From positions 15,740,947-15,804,946 of the forward strand of contig CP154957.1 in NCBI GenBank assembly GCA_039621445.1: a DNA stretch of 64,000 nt. Direction: 5' to 3'. The DNA comes from Euglena gracilis. Lineage: Eukaryota > Euglenida > Euglenophyceae > Euglenales. Under the pieces are notes generated by a model. That model saw only the letters and a list, made by a program, of their open reading frames with translations, was not told where the DNA came from and searched no databases. The position numbers and the translations under genes are program-made. Below are positions 32,441 to 43,338 of this stretch, piece after piece; the stretch's first letter is position 1, and every line of letters begins with the position of its first letter.

Positions 32441-32690
32441 CCCTCGCAACCAACAAACATTGATTTCAGCCAAGACGTAGCAAGGGCAGAGCGATTCTTA
32501 ATGGCAACCCCACCTACTTTTGCACATTTTTTAGAAACAACTTCCCAAGACGGAACAAAGTTGCAAAAGCTCCTCATGAGTTTCATTGGACGACCCCAAA
32601 TGTATCCCCAAACACCACGGGTTGATGTTCCGGTTGCGAAGCAGGAAGGCAGACAAGATGGCAAAGTACAGAACTAAGACATGAACGGAG

Positions 32691-33320
32691 AGTTGGCGGA
32701 CGGGCTGCTGCAGCTTCCATTGCCACTACTACAACCTGCTGTTGTATATAGCGAACCACTGCGCTAATTCAGCATTAAAATAGCGCAAAACGCACGCTAA
32801 CTGTTCTGATGTTTTTCACTGCAGGCTCCCTCTCTTTACCTATGGTTTCAATTCAAGATTGTGCCTGCTGAACCAAGTCCAAGGTCAAATTATATCAATT
32901 TTCAAGGGAATTCAAAGAAAGGCGCTGGAGCCAAGAAATTGCAAAAGTTCAAGAAAGTCAAAAAATTCCAAGGGCGGAGCAAGCAAAAGATTACAAAAGA
33001 TTGGCTATCTGCTGGCGCAGGAGAGCAGTACAAGCGCAAAAGGTGTTGGTGCTGGGGTACTAGAAGCCTAGGGGAGGGCAACCAGGCCTTTTCCTAAACC
33101 CCCCCACTGCCGGAAGGGACGCCAAGCCGGACTCCCCCCCTCCAACCACTCCCCAAAAGGAGGGCCTTCGGTCCCCAGAAAAAAATCCTACGTGGGAAGG
33201 GGAGTATCCCGAACCTACCCCTCTCCCCAGAGCCCATCGCGCCTACCCCCCACCCCGCCGGTACCCCCTCACGGACCCCCGGGAGTGAAGGCTGGGCAAA
33301 AACAACATCGTTCGGGAAAC
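32691..33320 (+). mobile_element. 5' LTR of element C
   Basis: A 630-bp direct repeat of 45924-46553 without indels. I count about 18 substitutions by eye (about 97% identity). The 3' end is fixed by the adjoining primer-binding site. Termini read GTT...AAC rather than the usual TG...CA. A TATA-like GTTGTATATAGCG lies about 45 bp from the start. Confidence 0.88.
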
Positions 33321-33332
33321 TGGTAGCAGAGG
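33321..33332 (+). promoter_or_regulatory. Primer-binding site of element C
   Basis: TGGTAGCAGAGG is a 12-base complement of the initiator tRNA-Met 3' end and begins directly at the end of the 5' LTR. Confidence 0.85.
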
Positions 33333-33377
33333 TTTTTCACAGAACAAATTTTCCTCGGAACAAACCACACCGACAAG

Positions 33378-33908
33378 ATGGATCCGGCTCCCCAGGCTCA
33401 TCCCGCCCCGGTGGTGGGTGTCCCCCACCATGGGACTCCCCAAAATGAAAAAGACCGCCCCATACCCAATCCCAATCCTCCGCACACGCATGCCGCTGCT
33501 CAGTCCCCATCAGCGTGCACAGCAGAAAAAGAATCCCCCATTTCCCCACCTAGCCCCGCTCAAGAAAAGGCGATAAGCCTAAAACCCCAGCTCCCATTCC
33601 CACTCCAGCTCACATTCCCCATCCAGTCCACCGCATCCCCACCCTCGTACCTGTCTCAGTCCCTGCGCACCACCCCAGCAGCCATGCCGTCCCCGGGGGG
33701 GGTCCGCGGCGGCGTCCGCGGCGGCGTTCGCGCTGGTGCCGCTCCAGCTGCCGGAATTCCGGCTGGAGTCGCCGCGGGACGCCACGCCGCTGCGGGCCCG
33801 CTTCCCGCTGCTGGCCGCGGCGGGGGCGCTGTTCTCCCCCACCACCACCCCCAGAGGGAGCCGCAACGGGGATCAAAGGGTGTGGGGGGAACGAACCCCC
33901 TTTTCTGA
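33378..33908 (+). CDS. Leader ORF of element C, possible gag start
   Basis: It begins MDPAPQAHPAPVVG 45 bp after the primer-binding site. It is P/S-rich, then A/G/R-rich (GGVRGGVRGGVR). Downstream gag lies in another frame that is already open by 33736. Either this is a separate small leader protein or gag starts here and a frameshift near 33750-33850 separates the parts. No family is recognised. Confidence 0.4.
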   Translation: MDPAPQAHPAPVVGVPHHGTPQNEKDRPIPNPNPPHTHAAAQSPSACTAEKESPISPPSPAQEKAISLKPQLPFPLQLTFPIQSTASPPSYLSQSLRTTPAAMPSPGGVRGGVRGGVRAGAAPAAGIPAGVAAGRHAAAGPLPAAGRGGGAVLPHHHPQREPQRGSKGVGGTNPLF

Positions 33909-33936
33909 AGCCTCATCGTCCCACCGGCCGCTCAAT

Positions 33937-36900
33937 ATGCCAAGGATCCTGAAAGAGATGGACAAAGATGCGGCAGAGGTGGAGTATGACGAGGCCGAGG
34001 AGACGTACGAGCAGACCATCGAGGTGTACGACGAGGCTGAGCCCGAAGGCAAGGGATACGAGGAAGATATGGCCCCCGAGATGTACCACGAGGACATGGG
34101 TGCCGGGGAGGAAGTCCCGGTGCAAGACCAGCCCATGGCGGAAGAGTACCCGGGGCTGTCGGAGGAGGTGGCGGTGTGGCTGACGAGCCGCATCGATGCC
34201 GTGGGCGCCTAAGTCCGCGGCGTGGAGGCGAGTCTCGGGCAGGTGATGGCCCAGCTCGACCTCCTGGGCAACCGCACCCGGGAGATGTGGGATGACTGGC
34301 CCAACACGGCGCTGGAGGAGATGGACAAGGAGATGAAGGCCACGAAGGAGGTGTCCGCGGCGGCCTATCGGCAAGTGGCGGAGGGGCAAGGCAAGGTCAT
34401 CGCGCAGTTCATGGAGACCATCCAAGCCCAGCATGGACGGCTCGAGGGCCAAGTGGCGCAAGCCAAGGCGGCCGGCCGAAACGCGGTGGATGAGGCGGCC
34501 CAAGCAATCGCCGCCGTGCAGGCTGAGCACCGATGCCGCGAGGCAGAGGTGCCAGGCTTGACGGCGATGGTGCGTGCCGGCCCCGGCGAGGGTGCGGCCC
34601 GGGTGGTGGACCCGGAAACGGCAATGGAGGTGGTCCGTCTCCGGGGAACCATGGTGACGCGTGAGGAGCTCGCCACGGTGGTGCGGGCAATGGAGGAAGA
34701 ACTACAGCGGATGGAGCTCAACTCCAAGACCGAGGTCCCGGCGTTGCAGGTGCAGTATTTCAACAAGCTGGCCGACCAGATTTCCGTGGAGTTGGAGGGA
34801 AAGTGCAGGGTGTACTTGGAGAAGGCCCTCCGGAAGGTGAACCAAGTGGTGACGGCGCTTTTCAGGGAGATCCAGATGGCGAAGGAGGAGATCAAGCAGT
34901 GGTCTGTCAAGATGTCCGGTTTCCGCCAAGCCGGGGGACCCCCGGTGTCCTCGGCGGCTCAGACCACGCCGCCAATTCGTGGGGCAGCCGATCCCTACCC
35001 ATCCGCCCCCCAGCCTGCATCGGCGAGGGCGGCCCGAGCCCCGGCTGAGCGGTCCTCATCGTCAACCACCGCGCGCCTGGCAAGGGAAGGGATATCCATG
35101 CCGCAATCCGCGTGTGCATTCCCCCGGCGACCGCAAGTGCAGCAGTCCGCGCTGTCGTCGCATCCGTCTGCACCGGCATCGCGTCCCCTCAGCACCGCCG
35201 CCCCACCAGCGCACCGAGCAGCGCAGCATCCAGCATCACACCCGCAAGCCGTGACCATCGCCATGTCCAAGCCGTCAGCACCGGTTCCGGTGCCGGTGGC
35301 TGCTGCCCAGTCTGTCCGAGTCCAAGTCCGACCAGTCACCCAAGTCTCCGTGCCCGTGTCAAGCCAGCCGCTGGGTGCCGAAGGCACCGATCCGCAGAGT
35401 GCCGAAGGCACGGTGTACCAGCAAGCCGTCCATCCCAACCCATCGCATGCCACACATCAGACACCCGCGGTGGCGTTCGCCACCGGGATGTCTCCCCAGC
35501 CAGATGTGCATCCATCAGCCCACACTGCCGGCGGGGCCCCGCCGGTGGTGCAGTCCGCGGTGCCGGCTGCGACTGCGGCCACACCGGCGGACCCAGCCAA
35601 CCCGCCTGCGTCGCGGCTCCGACCGGAGCTGCGGCTCCTGCGATCGCGCCCGGTGCCGACGAATGCAGCACCGATGCTCCTCATGCGTGCGGGGGCGAGC
35701 GTGCCCGCACCCGTGGGGGGAACCGCCATCCGAGAAGTCCAAGCAACCACCCTGCCGCTGGGGGCTCCCCAGCGGCAGATCCTGCCACCGCACCTCCTGG
35801 ATGCGCTCGGGAGGAGGCATCCGGGCCGGTTCTCGGGTAACGCCGAGGACTGGCCCCAATGAAGGCGGCGGTGGCTCCCCTACCTCCGCGAGGTGGAGGG
35901 GATGGTCCCCCTCCTCAGCGAGGCGCAGCGGGTGGCGCTGCTGCGGAGTACGGTGGACAAGGCGACGGCGTTGCACATCGACCTGATGGTGGAGACCTAC
36001 CCCGAGATGCCGTTCGAGGAGCTGTGGGCGATGCTGGATCTGGAGCTGGGTGGAGATGACCGAGAAGCACTACGAAGGAAGCTCCGTCACCTCAAGGTGG
36101 TGACGTGGGGCAAGCTGACGGAGCGCGAGTGGCGGGAGTACTTCGCCAACGCCAAGGCGCTGGCGATGCAGATCGGGGACATGACGGACGTGGAGCTAGC
36201 CCGCCTGGTGGCGGACCAGCTGGGCCAGCCATGGAGGAAGCGGCTGGCCCATGAAGAGGATCGGCGCCGTGATCACGCGGCGCTGGTCCTGGAAGGCCTG
36301 CCGGAGGATGTGACGGTGGCGGAGGCGACGGAGATGGTGGTGGAGGAGACGGGCGTCGTGCCGAAGAAAGTGGATCGCCAAGGCAGAAGAATCAAGGTGG
36401 TCCCGGCGGATGACGACCACCGGGCGGCCATCAAGGCGGTGTACGACCGGCAGAAGCTGTCTGGAGGAGCCATCGTCCGGGTGGCCCCGGACACCGTGGA
36501 GTTCACCGCCACCCAAGTCAACGACCTCATGGTGCGGTGGATGAGGGTGGACCAGCGGGCCGCCAGCATGGGCGACCCCGAGCCGGCCCACCGCAAACCG
36601 GCGGCAACTACAAGATGGCAGCGGGAAGTGGATGTCGAAGATGAAGATGACGAGACCGACACCAAGGCCAATCAAGGAGTCCAGGAGGAGTCCAACATCA
36701 AGGAAGTGAAGAAGGAGGCGGCGAAGAAAGAAAAGGAAGGAGAAGCGAAGAAGGTGGACCAGACCAAGGACTCCAACGATGCCCAAGGCCTGGCTGGCCG
36801 AGGTAAAGGCAATCAGCAGCCGTGGAATGAAGGATGGACCGGCAAAGGCGAAGGCAAGGGGAAAGATGGTGGAAAAATCAAAGGCAAGGGTAAGGGGAAA

Positions 36901-36966
36901 GGCAAAGGCGGTGAGAAAGGTTCCGGCAAAGGAGAAGCGGCCGGGACGACATCGACGCAGCAGTGA
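33937..36966 (+). pseudogene. Gag polyprotein of element C with two in-frame stops
   Basis: A single frame of about 1,010 codons interrupted by TAA (34210-34212) and TGA (35860-35862), both within otherwise continuous protein. Parts: acidic N-terminus (EYDEAEETYEQTIEVYDEAE); helical segment (about 34222-34920); long P/A/S-rich linker (34940-35800); capsid-like region around 35850-36300 (YLREVEGMVPLLSEAQR, EELWAMLDLEL, WREYFANAKALAMQ); charged K/E/D region; and a basic KGKGKG tail (36840-36940) in place of zinc knuckles, probably for nucleic-acid binding. The two stops mean no full-length gag from this copy unless they are read through. Confidence 0.7.
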
Positions 36967-37054
36967 CGGGGTCCCGAGGGGAAGGACCTGGACCGGCAGT
37001 CAACCCCCCAGCCGACATCCGCACCAGGGACGAGGCTGGTAAGAGCGGTGGAGT

Positions 37055-38899
37055 ATGAAGAAGAAGGATGGCGGCTGGTCCAAAGAAAGAGAAGAGGCAG
37101 GAAGTCTCCAAAGGAAGGGGAGAGACCCTGCCTGCGCAGGTGTCGAAGGCGAAGCCGACACCATCGTCCCCATCAACATCACCGAGTGTGCCGAAGGCGA
37201 AGGTGACGTCATCGTCCTCATCAACGCCGACGGCATCGGCAACGAAGACACAATCGAGATCGAGTCTACCAAGATCTACGGCATCGCCATCAACAACACC
37301 GACAACATCATCACCGAAGGCATCACCAAGTCTCCACAAGACACCACCACAAGAAAGACAAGCACCGGCGAAGGAGGTGTAGACAGCACCGGCGAAGAAG
37401 GAGAAGACAGAGCCGGTGAAGAAGGTGGCGAAGAAAGAGAAGGAAAGATGGGCGCTGGACCTGTTCTCCGGAACGGGAACTGTGAGAAGGCGTTGGACAA
37501 GATGGGCTTCAAGGTGATCAGCGTGGACTTGGACGAGAAGTGGAAGCCGGACATCGTGGCCGACGTGAGGAAGTGGAGGTACTGGGAGCAGTACGCTCCT
37601 GGCTACTTTGAGGTCATCGCGGCGTCCCCGCCCTGTACCGAGTACTCCACAGCCCTCACCACCCGCAAGACGAGGCTCCGCATGGCGGACGCGGCGGTGA
37701 AGGACACGAGGGAGCTGGTGGAGTACTTGGCGCCTACGCGGTGGTGGATTGAAAACCAGAGGTTCGGCTTGCTGCGGTGGCGACGAGTCCTTCGCGGAGT
37801 GCGGTACGTGGATGTGGACTACTGCCGCTTCGCGGAGTACGGGTATCGCAAGCCGACCCGCTTCTGGGTCAGCGACGCGATGGCGAAGGAGCTGGACGAC
37901 GTCATCTGTGGTGGAAAGTGCGGCAGTATGGTGGAAGGACCAGATGGCGTACGACGACATCGGCTGCAGCTGGGAGGCAATGGCGGCGAGCGCAGGTGCA
38001 CAAGGGAGGAGGTCTACCGCATCCCGGAGGGGGTGGTGCGGTACCTGTGCCTGGGGGAAAAGGCACGGGAAGAAGTGGCGGCGGCGGAGGAGGCGAAGAA
38101 GGTGCGGAAGGTGGTGGTGCGGCCGTGGCAGCACCTCCCGAACCGGCCGTTCACGGTCGGTCGGATGGAGCATCGTGGCGGGTGCTACCAGCTGCTGATG
38201 GACGTGGAGGTGGAGGCAGGCGGGATGAAGATCCAGGCGAAGGCCTTGATCGATACGGGGGCGCAGACCTCCCTCGTGAAGAGGGAGCTGTTCCCGGAGT
38301 CGGTGTTCCACGCGGCGGCGACACCCTTGGTGCTACGCACGGTGAGTGGAGAGGCGCCACCCGGAGGACAACGAGAAGCAGAGCTGAAGCTGTCGGTCGC
38401 GGCCCAGACCGACGACGAGGAGCGGAGACCGAGGACGTGGACGACGAAGGTGGTGGCGTACGACGGCTGCATCAGCACGGACCTCATCCTGGAGTATCCG
38501 TGGCTCCGGGAGAACCGGCTGGATGTGCAGCCGTGGCGCGACACCTTGCAGCTCCACGCGGACCCCAAGTGGATTCTGAGGCGGCGTGGAGACGAAGAGA
38601 AGAAGGAGGAAGATGGCGATGAAGACGAAGACGAGCTGGACGGCTACCTCTCCACTGTGAAGAAGATGCGGCAGCTGACCACGGACGAAGCAGCAGTCCG
38701 AGAAGTGGCGATGATGCTGAAGGAGGCCGAAGAAGCGGCGAAGGCGGTGCGAGGGGTGGTGGAGACAGAAGACGATGTCGACCATCCCTTGGCGCGGCCG
38801 CTGCGGGACGAGATCATCAACGAGTTCGAATGCCGGGTGTTCAGTGCGCGGGTGTGGCCGTGTCCCCCAGCGCGGGCACCCATGGGAAGGCGGTGCTGA
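37055..38899 (+). pseudogene. C5-cytosine DNA methyltransferase-like domain fused to aspartic protease, element C
   Basis: Methyltransferase motifs: motif I ALDLFSGTGT (about 37455-37485, one frame off), SVDLDEKW (acidic motif II), catalytic motif IV ASPPCTEYS (Cys codon 37634-37636), WWIENQRFGLL (motif VI-like ENP position), and DYCRFAEYGYRKPTRFW (about 37818-37868, as in phage-type C5 methylases). Only a 1-bp lesion near 37490 separates motif I from the rest. After a linker the protease follows, with ALIDTGAQTSLV (about 38245-38280) and a strand region to about 38590. The upstream part of the frame is out of phase; the proper linker frame is S/P/K-rich and has a TAG at 37380-37382. The frame leaves the RT phase near 38870. 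Known families: C5-MTase (Dcm/DNMT class) and retropepsin. Confidence 0.75.
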
Positions 38900-39835
38900 G
38901 GCTGAAGCCGGGGGCAACTCCGGTGGTGGGCCGGATCATCAACCTCAAGGGCGATCGGCTGGAGGCACTGAGGGAGATGGAGCGGGAGAGACTGGCGGAC
39001 GGCAAGCTGGAGGCAGGGCGGTGGCCGTGGAGGGCGGCCTCCTTCCCCATCCGCAAGAAGTCGGGCAGGTGGAGGCTGGTGTGCGACTACAGCTTGACCA
39101 ACAAGATGCTGCAGATGGACTCCTACCCCCTACCGCTGACGGAGGACATCGTGAGCGAGCAGGCGAAGTGCGAGATCTTCTCGACGGTGGACCTGCGGGA
39201 CGCCTTCCACCAGGTGGCCATGGCGGAGGAAAGCCGACCCATCACCAACATCCACCTGCCCGGCGGCCTCTGGCAGTGGACCGTGGTGCCCCAGAGCATC
39301 AACGTCGGTCCGGCGCTGCTCCAAAGGGACATCGACGCGACCTGCCGCAACGTCTCCGCCCACACCCACCCCTACTTCGACGACATCCTGGTGAGCACGA
39401 GCCGGCTGCCGGGGTGGAGCGACGAGGAGCTGATCAGGCGGCACGCGGGGGATCTGCGCGAGACCCTGCGGGCGCTGGAGGCGGATCGGTGGGTGGCGGA
39501 CAAGAAGAAGGCGCAGCTGTTCCGCAAGAGGGCGGAGTTCGTGGGGCACGTGCTGGGGGAGGGCAAGCGCGTGCCCGCGAGCGGCAAGCTGGCGGCGGTG
39601 CAGCGGTGCAAACCCCCGGCCAATGTGACGAGTTTGCGCGCCTTTCTCGGCCTCTGCAATTATTATTCGGGGTATGTACGTATGTACTCGGAGCTGGCCG
39701 CCCCCCTGCAGGAGAAGCTGAAGCTACCGCGGGATTTGTCCCGGGCGGGCAGCAAGCACCCCATCGTGTGGTCCGCGGCCGAGCTGGAGGCGTTCGAGAA
39801 GCTGAAGGCAGCGCTGGTGGCGGACCTGGAAGCTG
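38830..39835 (+). CDS. Reverse transcriptase domain of element C
   Basis: Ty3/Gypsy RT with LRLKPGATPVVGR (entry), GRWRLVCDYSLTNKM, FSTVDLRDAFHQVAM, WQWTVVPQSINVGPALLQ, and catalytic YFDDILVS (an intact YxDD box), then FVGHVLGEGK and LRAFLGLCNYYSGY. The frame is continuous to about 39835, where a frameshift moves the RNase H domain to another frame (open downstream sequence to 40452 in this frame is out of phase). It polymerises the element cDNA in the particle. Confidence 0.88.
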
Positions 39836-39841
39836 TGGCAC

Positions 39842-40674
39842 GTGGACATGAACAAGCCGTTCGTGCTCCGCACGGACGCCTCCGATTACGCGGTGGGCGC
39901 CGTGCTGGAGAGCAGCTGCCGAAGGTGGAGGGCATCCCCATCGGTGGAGGAGCTCCTGAAGCCCGGGGCGTCGGTGGCGGTGGGCTTCATGAGCAGGAAG
40001 CTGACGGAGGGGCAGCGGCTGCGGTGGGACACCCGCGACAAGGAGACGTACGCGGTGGTGAGCGCGCTGGACAAGTGGGGCGGCTACATCACCGGGCAGA
40101 AGGTCCTGGTGCTGACGGACCACCGGTCCTTGGAGAGCTGGTACAAGGAGCACGTCGCCCGAGGAGCGGGGACCGCAGGCGGCGGGCGAGGTGGCACTCC
40201 AAGCTCAACGAGCACATGGTGGAGGTGGTGTACGTGCCGGGGGAGAAGAACGAGGTGGGGGCGGAGGGGCAGCGGCTGCGGTGGGACACCCGCTACAAGG
40301 AGACGTACGCGGTGGTGAGCGCGCTGGACAAGTGGGGCGGCTACATCACCGGGCAGAAGGTCCTGGTCTTGACGGACCACTGGTCCCTGGAGAGCTGGTA
40401 CAAGGAGCACGTCTCCCGGGGATCGGGACCGCAAGGCCAGCGGGCGAGGTAGCACTCGAAGCTGAACGAGCACATGGTGGAGGTAGTCTACGTGCCGGGG
40501 GAGAAGAACGAGGTGGGGGACGCGCTGTCGCGGTGGGCGTACCCGGCCAGCCAGGAGTACCGAGACTCCTGCTGGCACGGGACGGCAGCGGACGCCGAGG
40601 AGATGGAGCAGCAGATCCGAGAGGAGAAGGCCGCGGAGCGCAGCTGCCCGAAGGCAGTACACCCGGTGGACTAG
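39842..40674 (+). pseudogene. RNase H domain of element C, broken by a 257-bp tandem duplication
   Basis: The first part reads PFVLRTDASDYAVGAVLE (catalytic D), then DKETYAVVSALDKWGGY (catalytic E), VLVLTDHRSLESWYKEH (catalytic D) and VVYVPGEKNEVG. Sequence 40009-40265 is then repeated at 40266-40522. The copy length of 257 is not a multiple of three, so the frame is lost. After the second copy the domain ends normally (GDALSRWAYPASQEY, 40474-40674). RNase H cannot be made intact from this copy. Confidence 0.85.
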
Positions 40675-43338
40675 GTGTGCCCCCTCCCGACCGCAAATGC
40701 GGCATCCCCATCGCCGCCAGCCGGGACACCGGCAGCCACGGCGGCATCGGCCGGGACACCGGCATCCGAGGCGGCGCCCGCCGGGATTCCGGCAGCCGGA
40801 AGACCGGCAATCCGACCGCCGCCCCCACCGAACCCCACAACGCCGCCTGCGACTGCAGCACCGACCGTGCGATCGCCCAGTGCGACAGCGCTGGCATCGT
40901 CCGGGCAACCCGAGCAGCCGCAGCACCCAGCGTTGTCCGCGCCGCCCAAGCAGCAGCAGCAGCCCGCCACACCACGCACGGTGCAGTTTTCTGTACGGCC
41001 AGCAGCAGCACCGGCAGCAGCACCCGCCGTGCGATCCCCGTCCGCCGAGCAAGTGTCGTTCCCGCCCGCGGCCAGCGCACGCTGCATTCAACCGTCTGCA
41101 GCAATCGCCGTGACCACCCGAAGCCAGGCGGCCGCCAAGCCGCCCGCTGCCGCCGTCCCGAAGAAGCCAGCCGAGGGAGCGGTGCCGTCGGCCGGCCCAC
41201 CCAAGGTGGGGGGGCACCCCAGCCCTCCCGCCGTGCCGCCTGTGGCAGCCGCCGAGCCGCCAGCTGCAGCCACCCCGGCCGCAGCCCCACAAGACGAGGA
41301 ACAGGACCTGATGGCGATGGACTGGAGTCAGGCGTATGAGAAGTGCCCAACGTTTAAAGAGCCGTGGCAGGCCATCAAGCGCGGCCGGCCATGGCCCACC
41401 GGCGACCGGAAGGGGGCAGGCAAGCTGGTGAAGGATTCCGTCTGGTGCGTGCCGGATGCCCTGAAGAAGCGGGCAATCCGAGAGCAGCACCGGGCGTCGG
41501 GGCACGTCGGTGGTGAGCGCCTCCTCGATGAGGCCAGCCGGAACTTCCAGTTTGCGGTGCCCTCCCGAGCACGCGAGCTGGCGGGCAAGATTCTGGCGGT
41601 GTGCGAGTTCTGCCAGGCGTCAGAGCACCCCCACCAACCCCTCCGGCTCCGCACCACGCCCACGCCAGTGCCGCCCCATGTGATGTGTTCGGTGAGCGTG
41701 GATCTGTTCCAGATGCCGGAGGTGGAGGTGGAGGGCGGCAGGCTGGTGAATGTGTTCGCTGCATGCATCGATCGGCACTCCGGCTGGGCGATCGCGACCG
41801 TGCACCACACCCGCGGGCTAACGGCGGAGGCGGTGGCGAAGGCGATGTATGAGCAGTGGGCGCAGTTCGGCGTGCCAAGCGTCATCACGTCGGACCGGGG
41901 CCCCCACTTCGTGGGGGCCTGGTGGAGGGCAATGTGCGCAAGACTGGGGGTGCGCCATGCCTTCTCCCAAGCATACCACCACGAAGGCAACGCCCGTGCG
42001 GAGGTCCTCGGCGCGCAGATCCAGAAGCGGCTGAGGAAGATGAAGGCGGCGGAGGGCGTGGAGTGGCCGGAGGCGCTGCCGCGGGCCCTGCGGACCCTGC
42101 ACGACAGTGCTGGGCCCAGCGGCCTGAGCCCCTTCCAGGTGCTCTTCGGCCGCGAGCGGTGGTATGGCGGGGTGCCGTACCAGCCGCCCACGCGGGCCGA
42201 GGACGCGGTGGCCTTCTTCGAGCGCATGCAGGACATCGATCATCGTGTTGCGAAGATCCTGAACGAGGAGCACGCCAAGACAGCCGAGGCGGTCAACAAG
42301 CGGAGGAAGGAGCTGCCGGAGCTGGAGATCAACGACAAGGTCTGGTATCTCCGCCCGCGCACCCGCACCGGCGAGAAGCTGGAGACGTACTGGATCGGGC
42401 CGTGCGTGGTGGCAGAGCGCACCAGTGAGCACACGTACGTGCTCCAGATGGAGGATGGCCGGAAGCAGGTGGCCCACCGATCCCAAATCAAGAGCTACCG
42501 CCACGATCCAGCCCTCATGGGGCCACCGCTCCGTCTCTTCCACTTCCGCCAATCCAGGCCGGAGGAGGGTTCCCGGCTGGACGAGTGGGAGGTGGAGGCG
42601 GTGGTCACCCACCGGCGCGATGCCAACGGCGACCTCGAGTTCCTCGTCAAGTGGCTGGGGTACGAGGAGAAGACGTGGGAGCCGCTGCGGCACTTCTTCC
42701 ACCGGTACGCCTCCCCCATCGTGTCGTACTTCGTCGAACACGACATCAAGGAGGACATCATGAAGTACCTCTCGAGGTTTCCGGAGGAAGCCCACATCGC
42801 CATCTGCCACGCCGTGGAGATCGAGAAGGAGAAGGAGAAGGAGTTTGGGCTGTCCTGGGAGGAGCCACCAGAGGAGTGGATGTGGCAGGACACCGAGGAC
42901 GGAGATGTATGTCGAGAAGGTGATGATTCTGGGGACGATGATGAAGGTGATGGAGGAGACGAAGGAGATCGAGACCAAGAAGACGGAGGAGACGCGTGCC
43001 TGGCGGGTCCCCAACAAGCGGCCCACCCCAGGTACTCGGTCAGGGTCCACCGGCAACCCGCGAGCGGCGAGCGCCCCGCCTCCGTGCGATCCGCGTCTGC
43101 GAGTGATGCGCTCTCCCGCGCTTCCCTTGCCCCAGCCCCACCGTCCACCACCCCATCACTCCCCATGTCCCACGCGTACCCACCCCGCAGTCCAGGCGTA
43201 CCTCAGAGACCCGGTCCCCGAGTCTCCCCTGCCCCCACGGGTAGAATTTCGCCGCCCCCGCGTGTCGACCCGCAGGGACGCCCTAGCTCGGGATCCCGCC
43301 CTCCCACCAGGGGGCCCCGTTCCCGTGCACCCCCTTGA
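40675..43338 (+). CDS. Integrase with chromodomain, element C (887 codons, intact)
   Basis: The N-terminal 205 residues are a P/A-rich linker. The integrase zinc motif follows (EQHRASGH, then CEFCQ, about residues 270-315). The catalytic D,D-35-E core: VSVDLFQMP (about 340), ITSDRGPHFVG (about 405), HHEGNARAEVLG (about 442). A GPY/F module (YWIGPCVVAERT) and a chromodomain (about 635-690: EWEVEAVVTHRR, FLVKWLGYEEKTWEPL) come next. The tail is D/E-rich, then P/S/R-rich. It follows the RNase H stop with no spacing, though in other phase relations pol would be continuous. Chromodomains bind methylated histone tails and target integration to heterochromatin. No in-frame lesion is seen. Confidence 0.9.
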   Translation: MCPLPTANAASPSPPAGTPAATAASAGTPASEAAPAGIPAAGRPAIRPPPPPNPTTPPATAAPTVRSPSATALASSGQPEQPQHPALSAPPKQQQQPATPRTVQFSVRPAAAPAAAPAVRSPSAEQVSFPPAASARCIQPSAAIAVTTRSQAAAKPPAAAVPKKPAEGAVPSAGPPKVGGHPSPPAVPPVAAAEPPAAATPAAAPQDEEQDLMAMDWSQAYEKCPTFKEPWQAIKRGRPWPTGDRKGAGKLVKDSVWCVPDALKKRAIREQHRASGHVGGERLLDEASRNFQFAVPSRARELAGKILAVCEFCQASEHPHQPLRLRTTPTPVPPHVMCSVSVDLFQMPEVEVEGGRLVNVFAACIDRHSGWAIATVHHTRGLTAEAVAKAMYEQWAQFGVPSVITSDRGPHFVGAWWRAMCARLGVRHAFSQAYHHEGNARAEVLGAQIQKRLRKMKAAEGVEWPEALPRALRTLHDSAGPSGLSPFQVLFGRERWYGGVPYQPPTRAEDAVAFFERMQDIDHRVAKILNEEHAKTAEAVNKRRKELPELEINDKVWYLRPRTRTGEKLETYWIGPCVVAERTSEHTYVLQMEDGRKQVAHRSQIKSYRHDPALMGPPLRLFHFRQSRPEEGSRLDEWEVEAVVTHRRDANGDLEFLVKWLGYEEKTWEPLRHFFHRYASPIVSYFVEHDIKEDIMKYLSRFPEEAHIAICHAVEIEKEKEKEFGLSWEEPPEEWMWQDTEDGDVCREGDDSGDDDEGDGGDEGDRDQEDGGDACLAGPQQAAHPRYSVRVHRQPASGERPASVRSASASDALSRASLAPAPPSTTPSLPMSHAYPPRSPGVPQRPGPRVSPAPTGRISPPPRVDPQGRPSSGSRPPTRGPRSRAPP

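Noticed and set aside
34210-35862. In-frame TAA and TGA in gag of element C as stop codon reassignment or programmed readthrough
   Set aside because: Both stop types occur once each beside other lesions (frameshifts and a tandem duplication) in the same copy, and TAA/TGA/TAG terminate other frames normally. Simple decay is enough.
37055-38070. Bacterial or phage contamination as the source of the cytosine methyltransferase domain
   Set aside because: It lies within an LTR-bounded element between its own gag and protease, with similar GC-rich composition to its neighbours.
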